Source: a virus
Length of the DNA stretch: 43,984 nt
Direction: 5' to 3' (one strand)
Virus record (IMG/VR): IMGVR_UViG_3300013126_000066
Location: 1-43,984 of that record
The notes under the pieces were generated by a model. That model searched no databases and was not told the DNA's origin. It was given only the letters and a program-made list of their open reading frames with translations. The position numbers and the translations under genes are program-made. The stretch's first letter is position 1, and every line of letters starts with the position of its first letter. Of the stretch, positions 1-11,493 are shown piece by piece.

Positions 1-53
1 AACTCTGTAAAATGATCAATTCCCATAAATACTGTTATAGTATTCTTTTTCAT
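1..53 (-). CDS. Partial gene start, unknown product
   Basis: An ATG at position 53 opens a minus-strand frame that runs off the window after 17 codons, beginning MKKNTITVFMGIDHF. The ATG directly follows the TAA of the upstream gene (54..56), and a GAGG ribosome-binding-like sequence lies inside that gene's end. Too little is present to assign a function. The tight stop/start spacing suggests co-transcription with the two genes above it. Confidence 0.55.
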   Translation of the reverse strand, partial: MKKNTITVFMGIDHFTE

Positions 54-515
54 TTAGTTTACCTCGATAATTCCATTATCTATCGACACTACGCAAACTC
101 TTGAAATTCTATTTTCTCCCAAAACCTTTTCTCCATCCTTATTTGTCTTAATTATAAATATCATATCTCTATAATTATCTCAGTTAACTCTATGAGTAGG
201 GTCTTGTCTTCCAATTTCTTTTAAACAAATTCTATTTAATGCGTTTATCGAAAAGAAAGTATTTGTTCTTGCATTTCTATTTATAAAATATGTTCCATTA
301 ATTTTAGGTTCTTTTTGAGAATCGTCTACTGTAGCTTTATATGTAATAAATACCGATCTATTCCTATCATCTTTTTCGTAGGCATATAAACTTGTAGTAA
401 CGTCGTAATTGTCTATAATACTTTGCGATGTCTTAATTATCTTTTGCATAACATCTTCGCCAGAATCGTTAAATTCTGTTGGAACAAATGTAATAAGTGT
501 CCTTATTGAATCCAT
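54..515 (-). CDS. Hypothetical protein, 153 aa
   Basis: The ATG at 515 is preceded by a clear AAGGAG site. The frame reads through one TGA (180..182, read as Trp) and ends at TAA 54..56. The protein has no signal peptide or membrane segment that I can see. It mixes beta-prone stretches (TLITFVPTEF, SVFITYKATV) with a basic end, and I do not recognise the family. It sits 12 bp downstream of the polymerase-like gene and is probably in the same transcript. Under the standard code it would stop at 111 aa. Confidence 0.7.
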
Positions 516-527
516 AAATCGCTCTCC

Positions 528-1970
528 TTAATTTTTACTAACTTTAAACCAATTTTCAGCCTCTGTAACTCGATATGGAAATTTTTTATCGGCACATTGC
601 TTTATGATATTTTTTACAATTTCAATTTCATCTTGAGGACAATCAAAAATTATCTCATCATAGATTATGAATTTTATCTTTGTTCTAAGGTTATATAGTT
701 TAAGATTTCGCCAAATTTCACACAAAATATCAATCATTTCATCACTAAATTCAGATTGTGGAATATTGTTTAAGTATTTTGTTAAACTATTGTCTAACTT
801 AATTATTCTTTTGTATTTTGTTTGATAATACTCTGGAATATACCCTAAGTTATCGTGCGACAATTCTGGATATTGTGATTTTAAGGATTCTATAATTAGA
901 TTTTCGTCTGAATTGAACGATGTAGATCCGTATAACCACTTAATTATTGTTTCTTTGACTAATTCCCTATCGTTTGCCAGACTACACTTCGATATTAAAT
1001 AATTATACAGATCAAAATTATCATCTACAGTTATATCACTTAATATTTTTGTGCTTGTCTTAAATATATAAAAGACCTCTGCTGCTTTAATATCGAAAGA
1101 AACAAATTTATCATATTCTGGAATTATACATTCTCTTATATTTGTGTGCGGCAATGTAGTTATTGACAATCCAGTTTTGTTATCAAATATAATCCTTCCT
1201 GTTTTTGACCGTAAGTGCCTATATTCTACAGGAATTTTCGATGTTTTATTATTTATTATATACTTTGAAAGTGCGTCTAAGTGTTTAGATGGCTTCTTTA
1301 ACTTGACAAGCCTCAAAACTTTTTTCGGGTCTACATAAATATAATTCTTATTTATGTCACTTAACACGATACTTAACTCCGATAATCTGCTAAATAATGA
1401 TATCATGTCTAGCTTAATGCAGATGCTATATAGAATCTTACCATACAATACTGAGGATATCGCGTCCACTGACATACTTTTATATAAGATAGAATTTGGA
1501 ACACAAAAGTAAAACTCATCGCTTTTATACACTCTCCCTAAGAAAACATCTACTTGTTTTTTATAGGACGAACTTACGTCCAAATAACCATCCTTTTCGT
1601 TAGTTATTATATTATTTAATATTTGTGTGTCTATATACTTACTTGACTTAAAAAATTTACTAAGATGACTGGAGTTTCATAAATAAATTCTATCTACTTT
1701 TGTCTCTATCTTTAATAATGCCTCGGTTAAATTTATGTTCGATGATTTTATTTGATAAATAGTATCTTCTGAGAATATTGTCAGTATAAATAGCTTATTG
1801 TTTAAATATTTATATGACAAGCCTATGTCCGATTCTAAACTCAACCTATCTAGCTCGGATTCTGTTGTTATATTTAAATAGTTTCTAGAATACAGGTGCC
1901 AATTTGTGCTGTCCAAATTCAATTTTGATAGTATTGATAATATATGATTATATTGATCATTAATATTCAT
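528..1970 (-). CDS. Compact family-A DNA polymerase-like protein, 480 aa
   Basis: The frame starts at the ATG at 1970 (AAGGA upstream), reads one in-frame TGA (1677..1679) as Trp and ends at TAA. Three motifs match DNA polymerase I spacing. Motif A is FDIKAAE, with D293 and E298. Motif B is RELVKETIIKWLYG, with R335, K339, Y347 and G348; Ile replaces the usual Phe/Tyr at the nucleotide-selectivity position. Motif C is YDE, with D438 and E439, where the usual form is HDE. The catalytic acids are therefore intact. The N-terminal ~290 residues are too short for, and do not resemble, the exonuclease plus full thumb of typical PolA. It sits at the end of a tail-gene block rather than among replication genes. 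It is likely a divergent or minimal polymerase; gap filling or a specialised priming role is inference. Confidence 0.72.
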
Positions 1971-2101
1971 TATAACATTCCTTAATATTAACTATTTATT
2001 ATTTATTTATTTTATTAATATATATTATATTGCGCCCTTGCGGGCGCTTATTATATACTTATTATATAATAATATAACATATCAAATTCACATTGTCAAG
2101 T
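1971..2101. promoter_or_regulatory. AT-rich intergenic region with promoter-like boxes
   Basis: This 131-bp gap separates the giant tail gene from the polymerase-like gene. It holds a GC hairpin (2032..2047) and several minus-strand TATATAAT or ATATAAT boxes (plus-strand attatata near 2050 and 2062, attatattg at 2024..2032). No coding frame is evident. It probably contains the end of the tail transcript and a new start for the 1970 gene. Confidence 0.45.
2032..2047. terminator. GC hairpin, possible terminator or mRNA 3' structure
   Basis: A perfect 6-bp stem GCGCCC/GGGCGC has a TTGC loop, and it is the only GC-rich patch in a very AT-rich gap. Neither side carries a clean T run: the minus-strand downstream side is AATATAAT and the plus side is TTATTATATA. 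It may therefore be a weak terminator, a processing or protection hairpin, or an operator. Its place just after the TAG of the giant tail gene favours a 3'-end role. Confidence 0.45.
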
Positions 2102-5100
2102 CTAATTTGTACTGTTCTCTGAATTTTTTACCATTTTCTCATAAGTTCATCTGTCATCAATAAAAATTCTTATTCTTCCGTACTTGCTTTGGAAGTACTC
2201 CTTTGACTTTTCTAAAGAGTACTTTTGATTGTTGAAATTGTATATAACTTCATCCTTAAACTCTGACTTGTGTGATTGTAACTCAGCTCTTGTCTTAAAA
2301 AATTTTCAAAATCTGTCACTCTGTCTTCTTTTCTTAGCATTACTCTTCTCTTCTAAATAATTCTCTTTTCTAATATTATAATTCAGAACTTCTCTTATAG
2401 ATAGATTAGAAAAAAGCTCTCCTCCAAAGAGCCCTGATCCCTTGTCGTCGTAATTTCACCTAATTCCAGAAAATCTGACAGTATCTAATTTATTTCCTCG
2501 ATCAAGATCGTGGAATATGAAGTCGAAAGGTAATAATCTTCCGGCATTAAGTCAATCATTGCTCTGAATCTGCTGTGTGGCGAACGGAGCCGCTTTGTCA
2601 CTCAATCACTTATTTAAAAACTCTTGAAATTTGCCATTTAATATAATTGCCGAAAAGTCGTTTTTTAAGTCATGCTCCATAGATCTCACTAAATCGTTAA
2701 GATAGGACTCTGAGTGTCCAGTTATTGAATTTATTGTTGTCTCTATTTTTGCAAACACAACTTCGTTATATATACTCCTAAAATAGACATCTCAATAATT
2801 CGACTCAAATTTATCAGTATACTCAGAATATTCATTGTCTTTAATATCAAATTGACCATAATAATTATTATAAGATTCTATAGACGATACGCTTTGTTTC
2901 TGAAGAGCTATTTGAGACGCAGACCCTACTACACTTGCTACTATTTTTGATTTACTATAATTATACATGTAGTTTGCAATAAAGTTTCATGCAGATCTCA
3001 CAAAAGACTTTTTCATAAAATTATTAAGATCGACATCGCTCACATCACCATTTAACCCTCACTTGTCTAAATAAGAGTTTTCGGTACTAACTAAGTATTT
3101 ATAATCATTTCAAGAAGATAAAGAAATGTTTGATGGAGGCAACTCTATTTCCGTCATTATGTTTTTAAAGAAATTAATCATAGCAGAGGAGTCTAGTACT
3201 AAGTATTTTTCTACAGATTTTCAGCCAAAGTTAGTGTAGGTATTGTTTTTTATTTTAAACTTATCACAAGATGTAATTATGCTTGGAGTTATTAACTCCC
3301 CGTCAATCTCTAATTTTTGATAAGGAACCAAATTTCTCTCGTCAATAGAAGGATGTGAAAATCTCTGAATGTTGATAAATAACCCAGTTCCAAAATTAAA
3401 CTTACTTATTTTGCTCAACAAATCCTCTTCTGTTTCTATAAAATTATCATCCTTATTGGTAACATAAGAATAGCCATTATTAAAAACATTGCCAGAATTG
3501 AACTCGGCATCATCCGGAAAATTAGTATTAGAATAAAAGTTGTCTCAAATAAAGTTTTTACACGAATACAGAATCTTCTCAGGCTCCATATTATATTTTT
3601 TTAATGGCTCATAATGAAATCAATTGTTTCCAAATAAATAAATTAAACTCTCTTGTGTGCGATCCTTCGCTCTTGATAAAAAAACCTCAGACACATCAAC
3701 ATCATCAGAGTACTTTATTCATAATTTATTATTTAGCGTTATATTTTTAAAGTAATCATTTGTTTTATTTGTTAACCCAAACATTGAGTTGTAATTAAAT
3801 AATAGATTGTACAATGTCTTTTTCACGTTAGTTACAGTTAAGATATTATTTTCAAACTCAAATTTTTGAGCATACAACGAGTTTGTTTTGCTTACGAAAC
3901 TTGACGTGTCTTTGAACTCAAATTGCGTGCCTAACTTCATATCTAAATATAAATTATCAGCGCTGAGGGAGGTGTCGTTTCCTACGCTATTATATAAACT
4001 TTTGTCGACAGAATTGCTATACAAATTATTTTGTACTATAAAATTTGTAGATTGAAATGTGTTGTATTTTTTATTATACACTTCTATATTTGGTGACAAA
4101 TAAGAATCTTCTCTTGATGCAAACAATTGTTTATAGATAGTATTTACAAAACCATAATCATATTTTTTACCCTTTCATGATTGCGTAAAATTCCCAGAAT
4201 CGTCAATTTTATAACTCATTTCGTTTATATAATACATTCCACTTTGTGGTGATATTCTATTATGCAGATGACTAAGTAAATAAGAATCACTACTTACATC
4301 GTAATTTGGATTTGATACTATTTTATCAAATGTTGATTTTGTTTTATCTCCTCCGGTATAAAGCAAAAATGGTGTGAATGGTTGAAATTTTGGTACATAT
4401 CAGGAATCCACACTTATTTGATAATACAACAAATCGTACAATGACGACATCAACCTTTCCTTTGTTCCAACATTAGATATGTCATTTATAAAATAAGATC
4501 CAGAAATAGAATTAAATAAATTTATATCTTCTAGAGAGCTATTCGTTTTGCATGCTCACGACACTATATTTTTTATACTATCAGTTCTTTGTGCGCTAGA
4601 CTGAACTATAAGTTTCATCAGAGAAAGGCTGTTATCTATTTTGGCCTTATCCTCGTCAGATATTGTTGCCACTCCGTTTAAAACGTTTCTTATGTTTTGA
4701 ATTCTATTTGGGTAACTATCCTCTCCTACTATATGAGGATTAAAAACTCCCATTTGGTACGGCGCATCTGACACAGTTTCTGACGACGACTTAAACGATA
4801 TAATATTGTTATCATGTATTTGGTTCATCATTACAACATTTTTTGTATCAAGCCCTTTTATGACGTCATTTTGAATTTTCGCATAAATTTTTTGTTCGTG
4901 ATCGTTTAAAATAAAAGATTTAGTATCTGATATTTTAATTTCTAATCATACAACTTTGTCATTTAGTATATTTTTATCAATAAATTTTCTGGTTAAGCCG
5001 TCTAATTTTGATTCTTTAGTTCTTGGAATAACAGAAAACTTTAGTGATTCAAAATCGGATATCTGCTGAAATATTAATGACTCGTGCTTACCATCTTCGT

Positions 5101-7501
5101 TATATGTATAGTCAGAGTCTGAATCTTGATAAATCGTCCCTATATTTTTTTTACTCGCCTGTCAAACAAGTTTGTTTAAGTCTGTTAGCCCGTTAGAGCT
5201 TTCTATTTTATCATTAGATAAACTTATAAAAGACATTGCGCCCGGAGTTTTAAAATGAGCCTCGGAATTTTTTGTGTTATCGAAAAGATCTATCAATTGT
5301 GTTCTTATAAAATTATCAACAGACGTATCCAAATAACTCAACCACTTATCATCAGATACTGACATTTTTAATAATGGATAGTTGTAGTAAACATTTATAT
5401 GCCTTTTTGGCACAGGAGGCTCCTGCTCAACATTTATATTACTCTCGCTTTCTGAACTATTATAATTGTTATATCCCATATAATTTTGTTGTTTTACTCA
5501 ACCCTCAAGATCTTTTCCTACAAAAGAAAATTCATCTTTTCCAACTTTGTATCTCACAAGATTTGTTCCAAACAAATTTGCTATAACAATAGCCATCCCT
5601 ATATTTCCATTGTGGCTTATTTCTATATAATTAGAGTACCTTTTGTTATTCTCTGCTACTATTTTAGCTGTTCTTAATTGTGATTCAATATTTCTAAACC
5701 TAATACTTTCACGCATTACTTTTCTTGCAAGGAGATACTCTTTATCGTCTGCTGTTCCATTTACAAGATTTGCAACAGCATTTAAAGCGTTTGTATAATA
5801 ACTATCGAATTCCTCATTCGCTCTTTGATCAGTAGCATCAGCCTCACTCGATACATATTTAATATCTTCTTTAGTAAGAGCTTTAGGTATCGGAACTTCT
5901 GGTGTTTTAATTTCGACATTATCTTCGTTAGGTTTATTTAAGGAGGCCGATACGCTTTCAATAAAATTCTCCTGGTAAGCTTGTCTTATCAAAGACGACC
6001 ATAAATAACTATTTATATCATTATTAAATCCCTTTATTTGTAACTCTTTATTATAAATTTCAGTACCATTTAGATTTCATTGAAATACTTTAGACGAAGA
6101 TGCAGATAAAAAGTCAAAACAAACATCAGTATATTTATTTTCAAACAAACTCTTTGTTTTATTAAAATCAAAAAGTCCAATTGATTTATAATCTTTTTTT
6201 TGATTATTTGTTGATGTATTAATATAGGACATTAAACATCCATTATATCTCTCTCGTAAATTATTCTGGCTTTGTGGATCTGACATATCCATTTCAAAAG
6301 TAACAACAAACTGATTTGACATTTCTTGTTTATTTACATACCCTTCTGTTGAGTCATAATATTCTTTATACTTAATCGCATATAGTCACAACAAATATAT
6401 TATAAATCTACTTGCGTCGATAACCATGTATGTAGTTTTAGTAAGGTTTAAGTTAGAATTTTTTGACTTTGAGTTATCTCTATTATCAAGAGCAATTTTT
6501 GGAACGAAAGCCAATCCTCCTCCAACCTGATTTCCAAAATTTTTACCATCTGATATTTTAATAATATCGTTGTCATTAAAAAATTGAATCACTTCTTTTG
6601 TTAATAAATTTATTGGCTTAATAGTTTGAAATGATTTTTGCTGAAGAACCGGAACTGCATGTTTAACCAATTTAATCGACAACATCACGCCATCTTGATC
6701 ATCAAATTCGGTATCAAAATTATAAATAACTCAATCCGTATCTTTATTGTCATTTGAAGCATCAATGAATTTTTGATATTTACTTATAATATTGTTTTTC
6801 GGATCAGAAAAATCATATCCTAACGACTTAAGAAAAGATATTTTTATTTCATAAGAATCACCTAACGCTCCAAGAACATCATAAAATTTTGTTTGAACCT
6901 TAATTCTTTTATTTGGACGCATTAGTTCTTTAGCTAATTGAGTTTTTAACAATTGAAAATGCTCAAAATAAATGTTTAAAGTAGCTTCTTGCGTTAAAAA
7001 CGAATCTGTAATTCACTTTACTTCAAATGAGTCAATTCTTATTATATTTTTTAAATCCTGATGTCCGATTGGGTATTTTGGTATTGCTTGGTTTATGTTA
7101 TTGAGAACATTTTGAATATTCTCTATTTGTGTTTTATTAATATTTAAGTTTGCAGGAATAACATCATTCAGAATTAAATCAATTGAATTTTGAAAAGTAA
7201 TATTATCCCCCTCCTTTTCATTATTGCTAACGGTCAAAGCAATAGACGGAACAAACAGAATGCTGTTCAACACAGGACTTAGCTCATTTCGAAGATTCCA
7301 GTATTCCGGAGTTTCGGTATTAAGCGTGTTGAAATAAAAACCCCCATAACCAGCCAACTCCTCCGTGAAAGTGTCCCTGAGAGCTTGTAATGCGTTAGAA
7401 TCACCATTGTCAGACGCATCCAGCAACGCTCTCATTCTGCCTCTCTTATCTACCAAGCGAATCCATAAATTTGTATTATTAAAAATATCCGGAAGTTGCA
7501 T
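2102..7501 (-). CDS. Giant tail/baseplate-region protein, 1799 aa
   Basis: With TGA read as Trp, a single frame runs 5.4 kb from the ATG at 7501 (AGGAT upstream, just after the previous TAA) to TAG 2102..2104. It crosses many in-frame TGA codons, for example at 7013, 6731, 6386, 6077, 5498, 5162, 4556, 4175, 3719 and 3221. I checked each of these junctions and the frame holds. It opens MQLPDIFNNTNLW and contains alternating beta-prone and helical stretches and a Ser/Asn-rich middle, with no membrane segment. I do not recognise a specific fold. It follows the tape measure, tube-cap-like and gp53-like genes, so a baseplate hub, wedge or central tail-fibre role is inferred from context. Its size is well above any single T4 baseplate protein, so it may be a fusion of several. 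Confidence 0.75.
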
Positions 7502-7503
7502 AT

Positions 7504-7821
7504 TTATCCTAAGTTTTTCTTTGAAATTCAAGAAATTGCTTCTTGATAATTTTCCGGAACAATAAGATATTCTTTATTAAAAAACTCTAATGGAGACAAT
7601 ATATCATTAAATATACATAAAACCTTCCATCCAGAAAACGTTCCTGTTATTTCTTTTGTTAAATGATCTAGTCTAATGTATTTAATTGGCACATTTTTTG
7701 TTTCATAAGGATAATCATTCATAAAAGAATAATTTGTATAATAAGGCATCTCAATTTTTGTTTTATTTTGAGAATAAATATACTTTATACCTTGATTTAG
7801 TTGGATATGTAAATTTGACAT
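7504..7821 (-). CDS. Baseplate wedge protein, gp53/LysM-like, 105 aa
   Basis: The ATG at 7821 overlaps the TAA of the gene above (TAATG). One TGA near the end is read as Trp, and the gene stops at TAA 7504..7506, three bases before the next ATG. The C-terminal half carries IRLDHLTKEITGTFSGWKVL, then FNDILSPLEFF and EYLIVP. This resembles the 'D..L..I...YG....W..I...N.i..P......LliP' layout of gp53 or LysM-type baseplate proteins. That is pattern recognition rather than a database match. Its place between the tube-cap-like gene and the giant tail gene agrees. Confidence 0.55.
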
Positions 7822-9002
7822 TAAAACAAATTCCTTATACTAGATATTAAGCCACCAGCACTATCGTCTTCTGGATTTGTTGATCAATTATTTTCACTAT
7901 ATCTTAAATATTTGCCCATTTCTGTTTCAAAATATTGCCTATAATAATTATATGAAGTTGGATCTTCATTATCATATAAAACGTTTAAAGATAAAGAAAC
8001 ATCTACTTTGAATGGAAATTGTATATTTTTTCTTTTAAGAATAATATTCTCCATTTCATCACCCAACTCCCATTGATCTTCTATTGAATAATTGTTTCTT
8101 AATGATGTTATATAACATGGAAGTTCAACAAAAACAGTTCCTAATGTGACTTTCATAAATGGAAACTCTTTATACTCTACATTTTGAACAAATTTTGATT
8201 TATCGCCTCCTGGTAAAGTTCTTGATGTTTGAAATTCATCAAAGTTTTTCATAGAACCATAACAATGATCTGCTAATCAATTCAACCTTCATATATTGAA
8301 TTGTAGTTCACCAAAACTATCCGCATATAAAGTAAATCCTAATTCAATTGTTCTATCTGTCCTTTCATATCTATGAAGCTGCTGAACACTCCCTAAAATA
8401 TTATGTTGTGTTCATTTTGGAGAAATAGATTCGGACAATGTTGTTATTATAGGATTAAATCTAACAACACCTTTTGGAGCAAGTTTCTTTGTAATATCAG
8501 AATCGTTTTTTCAAATAGATGGTTTTAGTGACCTAAAATAAAATTGAAAATATTGACCTCTAGTAGAATCTGAATGCTTTGCTTTTGCGCTTGCAGATGG
8601 AAAGGAAGGTATTAAGGTTTGTTTAACTAATGCTGTCGGATCAACTCCTAAAATCAAAGGAAGATTTACGGCACCATAAAGCCCAAGTTGCGCCTCAAAT
8701 AAAAATTGCTCAGTCTTAAATTTTAATGTATTTACTGCTCAACTAATAGCAGAGTCAAAATAAGTATTGTTTGAATATAATTTTTCCATCAAGTATTTTG
8801 TAGATAGAGCAAATCCTAATGCCTGTAACTGCTGAGATTCTCCATAAACTCCTCCGAATAAAAACGCATCCATTTTTCTATAATTCCCATCCTCTTGCAT
8901 CGGCATAGATATCATGGGCATACCTTGAGTAACAACACCTAATGCTATTTTTGTTGCTTTTGACGCTATAATTAAAGTGTCCGATGCCTGTTTATTATTC
9001 AT
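7821..9002 (-). CDS. Baseplate/tail-tube-cap-like structural protein, 393 aa
   Basis: The frame starts at ATG 9002, just after the TAG of the tape measure gene. It reads in-frame TGA codons as Trp (8739..8741, others near 8275..8510, and near the C-terminus) and ends at TAA 7821..7823. The C-terminal part combines an RTDRTIELGFTLYADS stretch, a FNIWRLNWLADHCYG segment and a glycine/proline turn followed by beta strands. This layout recalls tail-tube initiator or baseplate proteins that cap the tube in contractile tails (T4 gp48/gp54 class). The assignment rests on position and general pattern; a baseplate wedge role is the alternative. Confidence 0.5.
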
Positions 9003-9005
9003 ACT

Positions 9006-11309
9006 CTATGTTCCCAAATCACACACTGGTATCATTTTTTTGCTTCTAAGAGCTTCGTTTTTGCTCATATATAATTTTCCAACTATTGCATTTGAAAGTG
9101 CTTCAATACTAGCATCATCTAACCTAACCTTCACTTCGTTCTGCAAAATATTATTTGTTTTCTTCTGTTCTTCTGAAGAGTCCTTGGACTTATTTGAAAA
9201 GGCTTTATATAAACCATATCCAGCCATCCCTAGGGTAATAGCAGTACCTACTACAGGTATAGCCCTTAACAAAAGGCCCCCAACCCCTCTTAATAACCCA
9301 CCAGCAGTAGCTAAACCCGCCCCTCTTGCGGCAACTCCGGCAACTCCGGCGCCTCCGGCAGCTAAACCCGCCCCTCTTGCGGCAACTCCGGCGCCTCCGG
9401 CAGCTAAACCCGCTGTTCTTGCCATATAATCCTTAACCACACTTGCAGACTTTGCGGCAACACCACCAGCTCCAGCAGCTCCAGCAGCTCCAGCAGCTCC
9501 AGCAGCTCCAGCAGCTCCAGCAGCAGCTCCACCTCCCCTTAACACCATCGCCTGAAAAGCTGCTATACCAAGACTAGTAGCCATTCGAGCAATACCTACC
9601 CCTATCAACAAAACTCAAGGATTTAACCTACTGAAAATATTAATAATCATCCCACCAATCTTTCAAATAGTTCCTGCCGCCTCTACCAAATTTGAAACAA
9701 ACTTTGAAATACTTTCAGTATCTATTTTTGAAATAAAATCAACAAATTGCCTTCCGTATTCAACCAAACTCTTTCCTATTGACTCCGCGTCGATTTTTTT
9801 TATAGCAATTGTTAATTTTTCAAAAATATTTTCTCGCATTATTCACCCGAGAATTGTTTCTCCTATAATAGCAACCTTATCTCCGAGTGCCTGAAACATT
9901 GGAATCATTTTTGAGACAAGAGAATTTTGCTCTCCTAAAAGAGATCCTCCGTTTCCAAAAACTGAATTTAATCTTTGTGCAGCAGGCAAAAATAATGCTT
10001 GGATTATTCTCACTCTTTCTTTTTCAAAAGCTAGAGATAAATCTTGAGCACTATTTATTTTTTGATTTTCACCAAATATAAACTTAAGATTTTTTAACCA
10101 AGGCTCTCATAAGCTTGCCTTTATTTGAATAAAATAAGTAGATCAGTTTGCCATCGTATCGCGCATAGCGGTTAACAGATTATTTTGATTTTCCATAGAT
10201 TTTGTCATTTGCTGCTGCGGAGATAGGGATTCCTCAGCTATATTTTTTTGTTTTCCTAACAAAATATTATTTGCCTTAACAAGATCACCACCCGCAATAG
10301 AATCTGCTACAATTTGTTGTTGTGCCAGAGTTAATTGCCCAAACTGAATACCTTGATCTTTTAATGAACGAACCATCATATTCATATTATCTAAATGCTT
10401 ACCTGTCTGAGCATTATACTGCATTTGTCTTGCGTTTAATTGAATTCCAAAACCTAATTGGAATTTTCTAGCCGTTTCGATAGCCTCTTCCGCTTTTGAT
10501 AATTTCATTGATGTCTGATAAATCTCATCAATTTCTATATTTCACTCATGAGCCTGAATTGCTATTTTTGATAAGGCGGCTAAATTTTTATCTTGATATA
10601 ATAAAATTGCAAAATTACTCGATGTTATCTTGCTTAAAACCTTGCTTGTTAATGCTTGTGATTTATACGCTCCATCAATAGAAGCGGCTAGTTTTTGTTG
10701 AAAATTAACAGCCTCCTTCACGCTAATTCCTGCCCTCGTCATGTAACCAACCATTTTTGCCGATTCTTCATTAGTAATTCCTAATGACATATTTTGTTTA
10801 TGTCAACTTAAAAGAAGCTTGCTAGACAATTGGCTTATCGTATCCGTAGAATTTGCTGCCAACTCTGTAGCCAACCTAATACCTTCAGCATAACCACCTC
10901 ATTCATTTCATTGCATCAACGTATCTTTCCCAAGCATGTGAGTTTTTGCCATAGAGCTATATATCTGTCAAGATCCTTTGGCTACCTGAGCAGCACTCTT
11001 ATAAATTCCGATCAAAGTCTGCTGCCAACTTATTTGCTCATCCGTTATAGTTTTGGTTAAACCAGCAATCTCTGACAACGTACCTGAATAACTCGTAATT
11101 TTCGTCAAATCAACGCTAGACAATTGCTGAACCATATTCTGAATTCCTTTTAATGGATCAGATAATTGGTTATTTGCAAAATTAAAGGCAGACGAAAAAG
11201 CTCCTTTTATACTTTGGGCAGTCCTCTCTATTGCGCCAAAAGTAGCCTGAATCTTTTTAGCTCTCAACTCCTGTTCTGGAGTTAACAAACTTATATTTAC
11301 ATTTGCCAC
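9006..11309 (-). CDS. Tail tape measure protein, 767 aa
   Basis: The frame uses a GTG start at 11309, two bases after the stop of the chaperone's shifted frame, and ends at TAG 9006..9008. Long helical, Gln/Ala-rich segments fill the first ~500 residues. Two hydrophobic stretches follow (PWVLLIGVGIARMATSLGI, and GLLLRAIPVVGTAITLGMAG). Between them lies a Gly/Ala tract made of AAG/GAA repeats. This is the usual tape-measure plan, and the gene directly follows a frameshifting chaperone, as in most long-tailed phages. The protein sets tail length and is ejected through the tube. Several Trp codons are TGA. The Gly/Ala tract is encoded by DNA repeats (9310..9423 and 9466..9531), so its length may vary between isolates. 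Confidence 0.85.
9310..9423 (-). repeat. Imperfect tandem repeat in tape measure gene
   Basis: A unit of about 40-50 bp starting gctaaacccgcccctcttgc (plus-strand spelling) occurs at 9310 and 9361, with a degenerate third copy from 9402. The copies differ by an internal 9-bp 'ggcaactcc' insertion. The repeat codes for Gly/Ala-rich stretches such as AARGAGLAAGGAG and is in frame. It is far more GC-rich than its surroundings. Confidence 0.75.
9466..9531 (-). repeat. 9-bp microsatellite coding for Ala-Ala-Gly
   Basis: The unit gctccagca (plus strand) is repeated about six to seven times almost perfectly, giving a run of Gly-Ala-Ala triplets in the tape measure protein. It lies 43 bp from the longer repeat. 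Slippage here would change tape length in steps of three residues. Confidence 0.8.
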
Positions 11310-11312
11310 ACT

Positions 11313-11493
11313 TTAATTCCCAAAGTTTTGTGATTCCTTTAAATTTTCTTGCAACAACTCTATATAATACTTTCTTATCGGAACAGGCAATCGTAAGCAC
11401 TCATTAAATCCAATAGATGTATATCTATTTAGGAAAAAAATTTCTTTATAAACATTTTCTTTTGTCTTACGATCTAGATCTAGGCCAAAAAAA
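11313..11493 (-). CDS. Frameshift extension of the tail assembly chaperone
   Basis: In the +1 frame relative to the upstream chaperone gene, a 57-codon stretch with no good start of its own runs from the T7 run (11487..11493) to TAA 11313..11315. It begins GLDLDRKTKENVYKEIFFL and contains RLPVPIRKYYIELL. This continues the FF...L and 'MP..R..Y' pattern expected at the C-terminus of this kind of protein. Joining it to the first 271 residues gives a product of about 328 aa. A TAA lies upstream in the same frame, so independent initiation is unlikely. It ends two bases before the GTG of the tape measure gene. Confidence 0.65.

Noticed and set aside
1971-2101. tRNA or small RNA gene in the intergenic gap
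   Set aside because: Only a 6-bp hairpin in AT-rich DNA; no cloverleaf or conserved tRNA bases found. No tRNA was seen elsewhere in the window either.
8977-9429. Plus-strand Ala/Pro-rich open frame opposite the tape measure gene
   Set aside because: It is a shadow of the Gly/Ala repeat on the minus strand; the proline/alanine pattern follows from the repeat.
9300-9535. Repeat arrays as a CRISPR
   Set aside because: The repeats are in frame, code Gly/Ala tracts, and have no unique spacers of regular length.
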